Under the pieces are notes generated by a model. It worked only from the letters and a program-made list of their open reading frames with translations, was not told the DNA's origin and did not search any database. Position numbers and translations under genes: made by a program. Positions 25,096-37,026 of a stretch of DNA of 64,000 nucleotides are shown here, one piece after another. Positions within the stretch are counted from its first letter, which is position 1; every line of letters begins with the position of its first letter. Source of the DNA: Hermodice carunculata (Eukaryota > Annelida > Polychaeta > Eunicida > Amphinomidae); assembly GCA_964020975.1 (NCBI GenBank), contig OZ026615.1:30153722-30217721 (forward strand). Reading direction: 5' to 3'.

Positions 25096-25424
25096 GTAAA
25101 AATTCACTGGAGCATGACCCTTTGAACACACCTGGTAGACACCCACCCAAGGTACATTGCTACAAGGTTTGAAGTCAATCTGGTTATTGGTTTCAGAGAA
25201 GTCGAAAATCTGAATCAGCATTAGAATGCCCATTCACTTACATAGTAGTCAACAGCAAAAGTGCATTCACTGATAAGTACCCAAATTGAAAAAATCGTTA
25301 AAAATCTGGAATCCACAGCAGCTTGACCTAGTGAACAAATTTGTTTGACCCGTTCACAAGGAACACGTCTACCAACTTTCAGCTTAATCTGAGTGATGGT
25401 TCTGGAAAGAAAGTTTAAAATAAC

Positions 25425-26098
25425 ACCAGAGCCATGCCCCGGGGCATGAATGTCTCGCCAGCGTAATTCAAGCCACTCCGAAGTTTTTTGTTGACGGACA
25501 GACGGATGTCTGGAAAGTGACTGCTTAGTCTCGCCAACAGCTTATGCTGGCAAGACAATAATGCCACTCCGAAGTTTTTCTCCAATGCTCAATCAAGCAT
25601 GAAGTAATCAATGAAGTGTGACAGTGATGACCCTCCTCTCTAGGGATGATTACAATAAATCATCCACCCAAATATGAAAGGCCTATGTAGTCTAGTTACT
25701 GAAATAATGCCACTCCGAAGTTTTTCTCCAATGCTCAATCATGCATGAAGTAATCAATGAAGTGTGACAGTGATGACCCTCGTCTCTAGGGATGATTATA
25801 TTAAATCATGTACCCAAATATGAAAGGCCTATGTAGTCTAGTTACTGAAATAATGCCACTCCGAAGTTTTTCTCCAATGCTCAATGAAGCATGAAGTAAT
25901 CAATGAAGTGTAACATTGATGGCCCACATCTCTAGTGATGATTACAATCAATCATCCACCCAAGTATGATAGCCCTATCTGATCTAGTTAGTGAAATAAT
26001 GCCACTCCGAAGTTTTTGGTTGACAGACGTCCGGACGGACGTCCGGACGTCCGGAAAGTGACTGCTTAGTCTCGCAAACAGCTAACGCTGGCGAGACA
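25425..26098. mobile_element. Family G element: palindrome, 14 bp inverted ends, 146 bp tandem core
   Basis: The 16 bp palindrome CATGCCCCGGGGCATG (25433-25448) is followed by TGTCTCGCCAGCGT (25451-25464), whose exact complement ACGCTGGCGAGACA ends the element (26085-26098). Three core units begin ATGCCACTCCGAAG at 25561, 25707 and 25853, with a fourth start at 25999, at an exact 146 bp spacing. A second, internal copy of the end sits at about 25543-25556. Flanks AAAATAAC and AAAACCACAAAAA match uninterrupted family A. Non-coding. Layout resembles bivalve pearl/Helentron-associated elements (inference). Confidence 0.82.
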
Positions 26099-26509
26099 AA
26101 AACCACAAAAAATCATAAAAAATTAGAAAAAAATTGATGTGCCACCTGGTGAACAAATTAACAACTATGATTCCTTACAAGTGTTCCTATGTGATATCAG
26201 AGCAATTGCGTGAGCTGTTTAGCGTGTGCTGTGATTTTTTAAGGTTTTTCCCTTAAAAAAGGTGAAAAATTTTATAAAAAATCCAATAATCACTGGAGTG
26301 TGACCACTTGAACAAACTTGGTAGAGACCCACCCAAGGCACATCCCCACCAAGTGTGAAGTGAATCTACATGATGGTTTTTGAGACAAAGTCAAAAATGT
26401 GAATTGTGGATGGATGATCACAGACGACAGACCTTCACAAAAGCTCAGCTGACTGACAAGTCAACTGAGCTAAAAATTTACCTATATCTATGAAAACCAA
26501 GGTTTCTTA

Positions 26510-29500
26510 TCTGATAAGAAGAGGCCAATGGGCCTAATGCTCTGCTGGCATCGTGGCTATGTTGCACCTGTTCATGTCAAAGCTGTGAATCCTCAAGTGG
26601 CTTCTGAACATACTAAGTTGAATGTAAAAATTGTCCACCAGATGGCACTTTGCTCCACATGTAATCATAGCTTATTTGTGCTACTCCTGTGATGAATACT
26701 GTTGCATGTGCCAAGCGAAAAATGAGTGAGTCCTTAACTTTATGTCCTCAGTGACGCTGGGACAGAAGATCATGGGCATCCAGATTATGTAATACAAGAG
26801 GCCCATAGGCCTGCCTGGTGCTGTGCTGACATTGAAGTCCAAGCTGCACCCTGCCATTACAAAATCACCTCTTTCAACTTTGCAGGCATGGTGACCTCAC
26901 AAAAATAAGTCACTGATTTTATATACAATTCTAGCTTTGGACATTGTCTATATATCCCATCAATTTCACATGTCTAATCCAATTACTTTTTGAGATATCT
27001 AATTTTTTATCTTAAAACACATTTTGGCTAATAATTTCCATCAAATTATAGGTGGAGCCACAAGTATCATTACCAACTTAGAATTTGACCTCCCCGATAA
27101 TCCCACCAAATTTGACGAATATCTGCCACAAATTAAAGATGCTAGAGTGATAACAAGATTTTCATATTGTGACCCCTACATTGCATAATATTGTAGGTGG
27201 CACCACCTATGTCGACCAGAACCTAGATTTTCATACTGCCCATAGGTACTGATAGTTATGTTGGGTTAACTTGAAAACTGTGGAAAGTACTGCGGTCACA
27301 AGATTTTCACATTTTGTCCTGTATATTACATAGTACTATAGGTGGCGACACCAACCTTGATTTCGACAAAGATTTTTCTACACTTAAAAACTCCCAAACG
27401 TTACATGGGCCTATCTCAGGAATTTTGGGGTGCAGCGCATTCATGAGATGACCCCAATATTCAAACTGGCCATTTGACCTTGACCTTCAACGCGGGATAA
27501 AAAACAAGAGGGCTGTGTGAACAGCCCATGCTCAGCTGATCTTGACATTCATCACACTTGCAGATCTATGAACTTGGGAAAGGATCAAGGTCACCCATGT
27601 TCTGAGTAAGTCTGACCATTATAAAAGAACACTAACATGTGCAACATCAAGGTTCAAGTAGTTCTCAAGTTATAATGAAGAGTAAAATTCATGTTATGTT
27701 GCACTGTGACCCCAGAAATGAGGTCAAAGTCATTCATGTCCTGTCTAAGCAAGACCTTCATACAAAAACATTAACATGTGCAGCATCACGGTACTAACTC
27801 AAAACAGATCTCAAGTTATCAAGTAAACAGTAAACTCTGTGTCAGTTGTCCTGTGAATTAGCACTAGAATACCCATTGACTTCCACAGTAATCAATAGGA
27901 AAGCTGCATTGATCGATAAGTACCCGACTTGAAAATACTTGAAAATCAGGAATCTAAAGCAGTGCCACCTAGTAAACAACTTTGTTTGACCCTTCCACAA
28001 GAACATATCCATCACATTTCACTTTAATCTGAGTGACAGTTCTGAGAACAAGTGAAAAATAACAAAACCATATAAAAATTTCATAAAAAAAAAAATAGAA
28101 AAAATTGCAGTGCCACCTGGGTAACAAATTGGGAACTATGTGTCCCTGGGAGTGTCTATGAACGATATCAAAACAACTGGGTGAGCAGTTTCACAGGTGA
28201 AGAGTTTTTAAGGTTTGCCCCCAAAAACCGAAAAAAAATCATAAAAATTCCAAAAATCAATAGAGCGTGACCATTTGAACAAACTTGGTAGAGATCCACC
28301 CAAGGCACATCCCCACCAAGTTTGAAGTAAATCTGGCCAAAATTATTTAAGTTAGAACCATTACAAGAAATTCCCATGTTAAAACTTTTGTAAAGATTTA
28401 AAAAAAAAATCATAAAAAAACCAAAATTCATTGGAACATGACCATTGGAACAAACTTGGTAGACACCCACCCAAGGTACATCCCCACCAAGTTTGAAGTT
28501 AATCTGCATGACGGTTTTGGAGAAGAAGTCGCAAATGTGAATTAGCATTAGAATACTCATTGACTTCCATAGTAATCAATAGGAAAGCTGCATTAACCGA
28601 TAAGTACCCGAATGGAAAAAATCGTTAAAAATCAGGAATCTGCAGCATTCCCACATAGTGAACAACTTTGTTTGACCCTTCTACGAGGAACATATCCACC
28701 ACATTTCAGCTTAATCTGAGTAACGGTTCTGGAGAAGAAGTCGAAAATAGCTAGAACACACAAAAATTCATAAAAAATTAGTAAAAAATTGCAGCGCCAT
28801 CTGCTCAACAAATTAACAACACAGAGTCCCTAGGTGTCTTCTCGTGTGATATCAGAGTGATTGAGTAAGCGGTTTTGGAGAGGAGATTTTTTAAGATTTG
28901 TCCAAAAAAAGAACAAAAAAATTCATTAAAAATCCAAAAATCACTGGAGCATGACCATTTGAAGAAGCCTGGTAGACACCCACCCAAGGTACATCCCCAC
29001 CAAGTTTGAAGTTAATCTGCATGACGGTTTTGGAGAAGAAGTTGAAAATGTGAATTAGCATTAGAATGCTCATTGACTTCCATAGTAATCAATAGGAAAG
29101 CTGCATTAACCGATAAGTACCCGAATGGAAAAAATCGTTAAAAATCAGGAATCTGCAGCATTCTCACATACTGAACAACTTTGTTTGACCCTTCTACAAG
29201 GAACATATCCACCATGTTTCAGCTTAATCTGAGTGACGGTTCTGGAGAAGAAGTCGAAAATAGCTATAACACACAAAAATTCATAAAAAAAGAGAAAAAA
29301 ATTGCAGCGCCACCTGGTGAACAAATTAAGAACTACGTGTCCCAGGGAGTGTTTCTGTGTGATATCAAAGTAATTGATTGAGCGGTTTCAGAGAAGAAGA
29401 TTTTTTAAGATTTGCCCAAAAAAGAACAAAAAAATTCATTAAAAATCCAAAAATCAATGGACCGTGACCATTTGAACAAACTTGGTAGAGACCCACCCAA

Positions 29501-30345
29501 GGCACATCCCCACCAAGTTTGAAGTGGATCTGGCTGACGGTTTCGGAGAAGAAGTCGAAAATGTAAATTGTTGACGGACGACGGACGGACGACGGACGGA
29601 GGACCATAAGATAAGCTCAGCTGACTGACAAGTCAGCTGAGCTAAAAATGGTAACTGTTCAAAATATGCGCCCACCATCCAGCTTTCGACATATAGTCTG
29701 TTCAAATCGGATCATAACTTTTCGAGTTATTGATGAAAAACAATAAACATGGACAAGCACCACACTCCATAATTACTGGGTTACAGTGACCCAAAAAGCA
29801 GGTCACAAAGTACAGTTTTATGTATTATGTAATCAAGTGATATTTTTATCTGGAGGCTTAATTCTCTTTGCCATTGATGCTCAAGCTACACCCGGCCATT
29901 ACAAAATCACCTTTTCCAACTTAACAGGCATGGTGACCTCACAAAAATACGTCAAGGTCACTGATGTTACATAACATTTCACCTTTGGCCATGGTATATA
30001 TTTCATATAAATTTGGCAAGTCTAATCCAATTACTTTTCCAAATACAGAATTTTACATCTCAAAACACATTTTGGCTCATATTTCTGTCAAATTACTGAT
30101 GGCGCCATTAGTATCACTTGCAACTTTGACCTCCCCCACAATCCCACCAAATTTGGTGAAGATCTGCCAAACATTAAAGATGCTAGAGTGTTCACAAGAT
30201 TTTCACATTTTGACCCCTACATTACATAATGTAGGTGGCGCCATCAATATCAAACTCAGCCTACATTTTCATACACCCTTTAAGTCCTGAAAGTTCTATT
30301 GGGCTAACTTGAAAACTGTGGACGGTATTGCACTAACAAGCAAAA
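26510..30345 (+). mobile_element. Family B element(s), forward, split by a family A copy
   Basis: 26510-27503 and 29644-30345. It begins with AGAGGCCAATGGGCCTAATG, has a second hairpin start AGGCCCATAGGCCT near 26813, and continues after the insertion with GGTAACTGTTCAAAATATG to GACGGTATTGCACTAACAAG. It corresponds in reverse to 19378-21540. Confidence 0.7.
27504..29643 (-). mobile_element. Family A element, reverse, complete with datable insertion site
   Basis: Bounded by ACAAGAGGGCTGTGTGAACA at 27504 and the 30 bp hairpin ending TCAGCTGAGCT at 29643, with (ACGG)n at about 29572-29601. Flanks CCTTCAACGCGGGATA and AAAAATGGTAAC are continuous in the empty family B site at 20521-20550 (read on the - strand). 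No target duplication beyond the A-run. Length about 2.14 kb. Confidence 0.83.
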
Positions 30346-30692
30346 GTTTACGGACCGATGGAGGTACGGACCTCTCCTTTGAAACTTAAAAACTTCATAC
30401 ACTATTCCACCATACCGACACTGTTACAAACAGGTAAATAATAATACAATTTTTAGCACCATAAAGTTGACTAGAGGTGTTATGAGGTAAAGTGTATTAA
30501 GGTATTAGCTGGAAGCCACCTCTTCCACTCTACTGGATGCAGATTGTAAAGAAAGAAATCCTGCAAAAAGCAAGTATGATCATGGTTTTCCGACTTAAGA
30601 CGGACTGGAGAAAATTCTCTAGGTGGGCACGTAAACTTTACCCAGGGTACATTCCCTTTTACCACTCCAAACACTTTGAGGACTACACTTTG

Positions 30693-32394
30693 TCATTTCA
30701 AGCTCCATCTCGACAGAATTTGACTATATGTATGTTGACAGAATTTGACTATATGTGTATATATATATATATATACATAGACATATTTCTGGAAACATTT
30801 CAACAGAGTTTTGTGTAGTTGTTGTTTTTTATAACCTTTGTGTTGTAGTTCATGCAACAAAGTTCTAACCCTATTGACCAAATCGCTAAAAAGTGTGGCG
30901 TTTCTAGCAATACATAGGACTTGTCCGATACAAACTCCATATGCTTGTTTCTCTGGAATGTTTCCTGTCAGATCAGGGTAGGAGATATCAAATTTGAACT
31001 GGTCTCTCTTGTGAAATATTTTTGTAACATACTGGTTGTTCTTTATTTCTATATCCAGATCAAGGAAAGTAGCTTTTGTATCATTTTCATTTTCCAGATT
31101 TAATATTAGTTCTTTGGGATGTATGTTTTTCCAATTTCCCTTTATTTCATCTCCATTGTTTAAAGCACACAGGTCATCTATAAATCTTCTTGTGTGAGAA
31201 TATGATCTTCTTGCAGCTGTGAAGTTTGTTTTTGCCAATTCCTCCTTCCATTTTGATTCATAATAATGTAAATAAAGGTTGGCAATATGTGGGGCTGGAT
31301 CTGTTCCCATTGGTATGCCTACTATTTGTTGATGGACTCTGGTTCCAAAGCAAAAGTATACATTGTTGATAATGTATTCTATCATTTGAGCACACTCTTG
31401 CTTCGTGAATGATATTCCTTTGTTCTTACCTTTATCATATTTAGCCTCAGCACCAGATACTTTAATATACAGACATGTGCCACCTTTGAATGCTTCATCC
31501 AACACTGAAATTAACACATTGTTTAGGTCTATCAACTTGATCTTTGCATACAATGTTGAGAAATTAAAGGTATGAATTGATTTGGCACCATTCTTATTGT
31601 TGATTTTGTCAATGTCTAGTAGAATATCACCTGTGATATCTGTAATCCACATTCTATTCACTCCCGTGTACATTTTCACTTTTTTGCAGTAGTTAGTATA
31701 TGAATTTTTGACAAGTTTGAGAACTTAAGTGAGTAGTTTGGAAACTTGTTTCGAAACACATTTTTTTGCTGCAATGATGAACCTGAGTTTAACAGGATTT
31801 TTATGCATTTTGACAATTGCATATATAATTGGTAATTTCTTGTCCTCATTTGAGACAATGCATTTCAACTCGTTTTTATCCACTTGGTCCTTGATAACAG
31901 TATCAGAGGTTCCTGCCTGTTGATAACTTTCATTATTTAATTCACTCAGTATTGTATTAATGTAGTATGGTTTACAAGTTAGTGCAATGTTATTGCTAGC
32001 TTTGTCAACAGGTGTGATCACAAACTTGTCATACAAGTCTTGCAATTCCGGACTACAATGTGAATCCTGCAGCACTTGTTTAATTGGTTTCCGCTTTTGA
32101 AGGTCCTTTTCTCAGGTATTTAATTCTTTCATCCACTTTTTCCATTATTTCAACTTTCCATTCATCAAATGCCTTGCTACAGATTCCTTTCTTATTACTA
32201 CATTTCTGAATGAAACTGTGGAGTCCTCTTTTAATCTCCTTTCTTGCCTCTGTGAAGTTGATGTTATGTCTTTCTCTATAGTTTGGTCCTCTTTGATACA
32301 AATGTCTCAATTTTTCGTTTTGAATGATGCTTAAATCACCCGTGATTACATGTTTGTGCTCTTTACGCATATACTTCTTGAAAGTAGTGCACAT
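30693..32394 (-). mobile_element. Decayed reverse transcriptase gene, Penelope-like
   Basis: On the - strand. Recognisable parts in order: a basic N-terminal region, the RT finger motif IIYAIVKMHKNPVKLRFI, motif B QIVGIPMGTDPAPHIANLYL, motif C RRFIDDLCALNN, motif D/E FLDLDIEIKNN and KIFHKRDQFKFDI, and a thumb-like end with LLHELQHKGYKKQQL. The IPMGT/FIDD combination fits Penelope-like elements rather than LTR or LINE enzymes, though the family call is provisional. No GIY-YIG endonuclease was seen. The reading frame is a fossil with about two breaks, and a short (TA)n tract follows it. No ends were found. Confidence 0.7.
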
Positions 32395-32439
32395 TCACGT
32401 TTGACTGTTCATATTCCAGCTAAGTCAACTTCATCCATT

Positions 32440-32830
32440 ATTTGTGATAGTGCCATGGACGGACAGACAAACGGACGGATGGACAGACGGACATGAGCAG
32501 TTGCATAAGCTCTGCGACCTTTGGTCAGCAGAAATAAAAATTAGAAAAAAAATCACAGCACCACCTGGTGAACAAATTCAGAACTAGGAGTCCCCGGTAG
32601 TTTCCCTGTGCGATATCAAAGCAATTGGGTCAGTGGTTTTGGACAAGATGACTTTTTAAGGTTCGCCCCTAAAAAGAACCAATAAATTCATAAAAAATCC
32701 AAAAATTACTGGAGCCTGACTATTTGAACAAACTTGGTACACCCAAGGTACATCACCACGAAGTTTGAAGTGAATCTGGCAGATGGTTTCGGAGAAGTCG
32801 AAAATGTGAATTGTGGATGACGGACGTCTC
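32440..32830 (-). repeat. Family B tail plus family A fragment
   Basis: An ACGGACGG-type microsatellite (about 32458-32492) with AAGCTCTGCGACCTTTGGTC is a family B tail; 32525-32825 is reverse family A core. No gene. Confidence 0.55.
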
Positions 32831-33147
32831 TAGTAGGATACACTTATGTAGAAAAACACCACCCATATTCATAAATATTAAACCCAACCATGACAGCAAA
32901 GAGATTCCATAGTTACCAAAGCATCAACATTCATATTCCAAAACCAATGTGAAGAAACAAATTTCACTCCCGACTTGTGGCAGTCAACCACAAAAGGCAA
33001 CTGGTGGTTTCAAACCAGTCCTCTCAACCATTGAAATATTCTTTATTAAACACAGACTATACGGATGTCTCTAGTATGATACACTTGTGTAGAAAAACAT
33101 GACCCATATTCATAATTATCAAACCCAAGAATGACAGCAAAGAGATT
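32823..33147. repeat. ~240 bp spaced direct duplication
   Basis: About 85 bp at 32823-32906 (TCTCTAGTAGGATACACTT...AAAGAGATTCCA) recurs at 33063-33147 with few changes. Between them is unique sequence with GGTTTCAAACC. A family A hairpin remnant follows at 33178-33200. Confidence 0.75.
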
Positions 33148-33224
33148 CCAGATGATGGATGGCTAGTCATAACATAAGCTCAGCTGACTGACAAGTCAGC
33201 TACCAAATCCCAGTGAAATGTGAT

Positions 33225-34259
33225 AGCATAGGCATCAAAGGTCAAGGTCACAGTGACCCAATTTTGGTGCACAACACACCCCTATCCTATGAAATGTCCA
33301 CACACCAAAGTTGGTAGATGTAGGTGTTACAGTATAGGAAATATAGCACGGACAAGCTAAATATTTATGGGTGTGGGGGGGGGGGGGAAGGAGGGTCAAA
33401 GGTCAAGATGACCCAATTTGGTGTGTTGCACCTGCCCCATAAAGTATTCGCTCACCAAATTTGGGAGCTGTAGGTGTGATGGCATACGATATAGGCCAGA
33501 CAAGCTCAAATTTGAAGGGGGTCAAAGGTCACAATGACCTAATTTTGGTGCACGACACACCTCTATCCTATAAACCTTTACTTATTGAGGGTATCAACCT
33601 GATAAGTTGAAGCTCATCTCCCCCAGGGCCACACATTCAAACATTCACACGTGATGACCTGCAGAGAGTGCATTTCTTATAGTGGCCACTGCCGATTCCA
33701 GAGACTTGCAGCCCTCCTCAGACATAATCAGGCACAGGCAACCTGAAGTGACCCAACCAGCCTTTGAACAGATAAGTGGTCACTGTATGTGAAGAACCCG
33801 AGACAAAAAGTCCCTTGGATTCACAAGGGATTGAACCCCCAGTGCCTGCACACAAAGTGAGACCAACATCAAAGTCAAGGTCACAGTGACCCAATTTCCG
33901 TGTGCCACACACACCTTTCTTATGAGGTGTGCATACATCAAATTTGGTAGATGTAGGTGGTATGGTATATGAAATATGGCCCCAACAAAGCCAAAACTTT
34001 AAAGAGGTCAAAGGTAAAGGTCAAAATTACCCAATTTCAGTGCCCCACACACCCCTATCCTATCAAGTGTCCACACACCAAATTTAGCAGCTGTAGCTGT
34101 TATGGTATAGGAAATACAGCCCTGACAGGCTAAGTCTTCAGAGGGGGGTCAAAGGTCATGGTCACAGTGACCCAATTCTGGTGCACAACCCAACCCAACC
34201 CAACCCACTCCATGAAGTATCCACCCACCAAATTTGGTAGGTGTAGGTGTTGGTAGTCT
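33225..34259 (-). repeat. Family C tandem array
   Basis: Units of roughly 150-180 bp with AGGTCACAGTGACCC, GTGCACAACACACCCCTATC and CACCAAATTTGGTAG. 33595-33880 is an island of different sequence inside the array. A short continuation lies after the family B insertion, about 34804-34900. G-run at about 33376-33387. Confidence 0.75.
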
Positions 34260-34803
34260 AAAAAGAAGCCCATGGGTCTGGTGCTCTGCGGACATATCTG
34301 CCATTACAAAATCACCTTTTTCAACTTTACAGGCATGGTGACCTCACAAAAATAGGTCAAGGTCACTGATATTACAGGACATTCTATCATTGGATTTGGC
34401 AAGTCTAATCCAATTACTTTTCCAGATATGGAATTTTATATCTTAAAACACATTTTCGCTCACAATTTCCGTCAAATTATGTACCAGTTGTACTACATAT
34501 ATTAGTAACTTGGATTTTGGCCTCCCCCACAATCCCACTAAATTTCATGAAGATCTGCCAAAACTTCAAGATGCAAGAGTGTTCACAGTATTTTCACATT
34601 TTGACCCCTATATAGCATAGTATTGTAGGTGGCACCACCAATATCGAAAGGGACCTAGATTTTCATACAGCCTGCCAGTCCTGAAAGTTATATTGGCCTA
34701 AATTGAAAACTGTGGATGGTATTGCGCTAACAAGCGAAAGTTTATGGTCATTAAGACACAAGCGGCCCCAGAAGCTCTGTGACCTTCAGTCAGCCAAACT
34801 AAA
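34260..34803 (+). mobile_element. Short family B copy inserted in family C
   Basis: Starts AAGCCCATGGGTCTGGTGCT and ends AGCTCTGTGACCTTCAGTCA followed by GCCAAACTAAAAA. The flanks (GTAGGTGTTGGTAG and TACAGCCCAGACAAG) are family C sequence. Confidence 0.65.
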
Positions 34804-34999
34804 AAATACAGCCCAGACAAGGTTTGCCACGAGGATGGACGATAGGACACGGTGCAAACCTATAGTCCCCAGTGGGGGCAGGGGGACTCCTATGCATGTA
34901 CATGTAGCCTTTGAAAATCCCTCCCTTGGGTTTTGTGTTAGAATTGCAGCAAAAGTGAATATGATTGTGTAATGTGTCTCATATAATGCACCACAGGTG

Positions 35000-37026
35000 C
35001 AGAATTTGTATGGCAAAGAGAACATGGGCCAGAAGAGAAGGCCTTGGTTCTAGTTGTAAAGGACATAGAGCCATCACAAAACATTACAAATACTGGGCTA
35101 TCTGCCCACACTGATGTTGTTCATGGCAGCTTTCTTGCAGCAGTGGATCTGATAAAACGTGTAGTGTAGGAATTCTCTGCTTCAAGCTTTTAAATGACTG
35201 CAGCACCAACCTGTGGTTATCACAAAACGTTAACAACTGGAACCAAGGCCTCCCTCCTGGCCAGCCGCCTGTCCTAGCAACTTGGCGTCTGTGGCATATC
35301 CACATTGCATAATCATGTTCAATTTTTACTGTGGTTTTGCTAACGAATTATTCAGTGTGGTCCCATGGAAACAACATTCACACTATCAATAAAAAGAATC
35401 ACACACATGGATGATGTTGTACTGGCATTTTATGTGCTTTTTCCTCATACACGGAAGTACATCAGCTTAGGGTGTCAGGACGTATGCGCAAGATGAACAT
35501 GCAGTTTGCTGCAAAACAAACCATAATAAAGCCTTATAAAAATAAAGGCCCTAAAACTGGGAATGGATTTTGTGAGGATGCCCTAGTTTGTAACCATGGA
35601 TACAATGACAATGCCTGTATTCTCAAGATTTTGTATATTTGTAGGATTTAAAGCAAACCAAGGAGTATTTTGTATGAATTCTAAGAGACTTAATGTTCCA
35701 CTGAAATGATACATAATCATGATGGTTGGTGAAATACTGTTGGTCATTACATACAATGTTTATGTGCAAAGAAGATTTTACAGTGCAGTTTGGGTAGGGA
35801 AAAAGAAGTGTTAAAAAGAAGGATCAGGGTGACATGCACAAGTACTGAGACTGTTTTTTTTTCTTTTTTTTTTTTTTTTTCCTCGGGTATTTACAAAATG
35901 TTACACAGCTCCCTTCTCTTCTGACACTCTAGCACAAGCTTTACACAATTATATCCAATCTGCCCCCTTTACAGACAAAATGTCCAAAAACCAGTTAGGC
36001 AGGATTTCAAGCTGGCCACTCAGTGGCATCACAACTCCCACTGGCAGGTGCGTCCTTCAGCCCATCTGCATCACGAGGCATTTTCACACTTCCATGCAGG
36101 TCTTTTATACCATAATTTAAAATGATACACATGAAATTGTTTAAAGCATCTCCCTCCATTGGGCCCTTCACAGGCATAATTTTAAGACATCTTCTCCAGG
36201 ACTGGATCTGTACTTCAATGCTTGTTTCACCATAGAAAAAACATCTATACAAATGACAAATGCCATGTCTGGACGCTTACACCAACTAGAACTAAGGCCC
36301 TTTTATACACATTTCCTTGTAGATTCTAGAACTTTTATGCTGATAGTGCTTTTAGTACGTCGCGCATGCGTACCCTAAGCAGTTTATGATACAATCTACA
36401 AAAACCCATTTATGTCCAAGTTTGGTCAGGTTAATTAAATATGGCATGACAACATGTAAAAAATGTCCTAGTTGTTCAAGTCTCATGGACATGCAAGGTT
36501 TGGCATGTATGTGTGAACCCAAGGACATTCAAAAGAAGGACAAAAATAGTGTAAAATGCTCTCCCATGTTCACATAGAAGACAATTCTGGAAATATATAA
36601 CATAACAGCTCATGCCTGCGTCTCTGTCATCTGTAATATCAATAATAAAGTCAATAAAAAATGTCACCCAATGTATGCATGTCCGAGACCTACACAACAC
36701 TTGTTTGTATGTATGCATGTACGTATTTATGTTGGGGGTGATTGCTTTCTTATGAAAGAGAAATAGTTACACTATACAATTGTCTCACATCTTCCAAATT
36801 TTCAAATATCTCTTTACATTTTTTACATGACAGCATTATGTATACAAAATACAAGTTACGGTCCAGCTCAACTGCACAATTTTCTTTCTTGTTCTCACAA
36901 GGGTGTACCATCTCTCCATGAGCCCAAGTGGTTGTAGGACTGAACCAGGAGATTGTCCGTGGTATCTTCGCAGGCCCATTTGTTGGCATTAGGACTGTAC
37001 AGTGACTGGCCCAGTCCTCTTGCCAG
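35000..37026 (-). other. MARK 3' flank and probable 3' UTR
   Basis: Downstream of the MARK stop. Mostly unique AT-rich sequence with no coding signal or recognised gene. A T-rich run at about 35852-35880 (A-rich on the coding strand) and a CA/TG-rich stretch near 36700-36725 are visible. I could not fix a poly(A) site. Confidence 0.4.

Larger units (their letters stand above)
22836..26471 (-). mobile_element. Family A element (outer), reverse, holding two insertions
   Basis: Begins ACAAGAGGGCTGTCTGAACA near 22838 and ends in the hairpin AGCTCAGCTGACTGACAAG... at 26442-26471. It is interrupted by a second family A copy (about 23516-25095) and by a family G element (25425-26098). Removing both leaves about 1.4 kb of continuous family A sequence. 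Confidence 0.72.

Noticed and set aside
25425-26098. CRISPR-like array
   Set aside because: Units are contiguous 146 bp tandem copies with no unique spacers, in an animal genome.
28168-28560. 130-codon - strand open frame
   Set aside because: It lies fully inside family A core repeats, and similar frames recur in every core unit, so it is a repeat translation and not a gene.
33831-33880. tRNA gene suggested by GGTTCAATCCC on the - strand
   Set aside because: Only a B-box-like word; no cloverleaf arms or A box found.
35852-35880. A-rich tract on the - strand as a retrocopy or MARK poly(A) end
   Set aside because: No target duplication or source gene visible, and genomic A-runs are common here.
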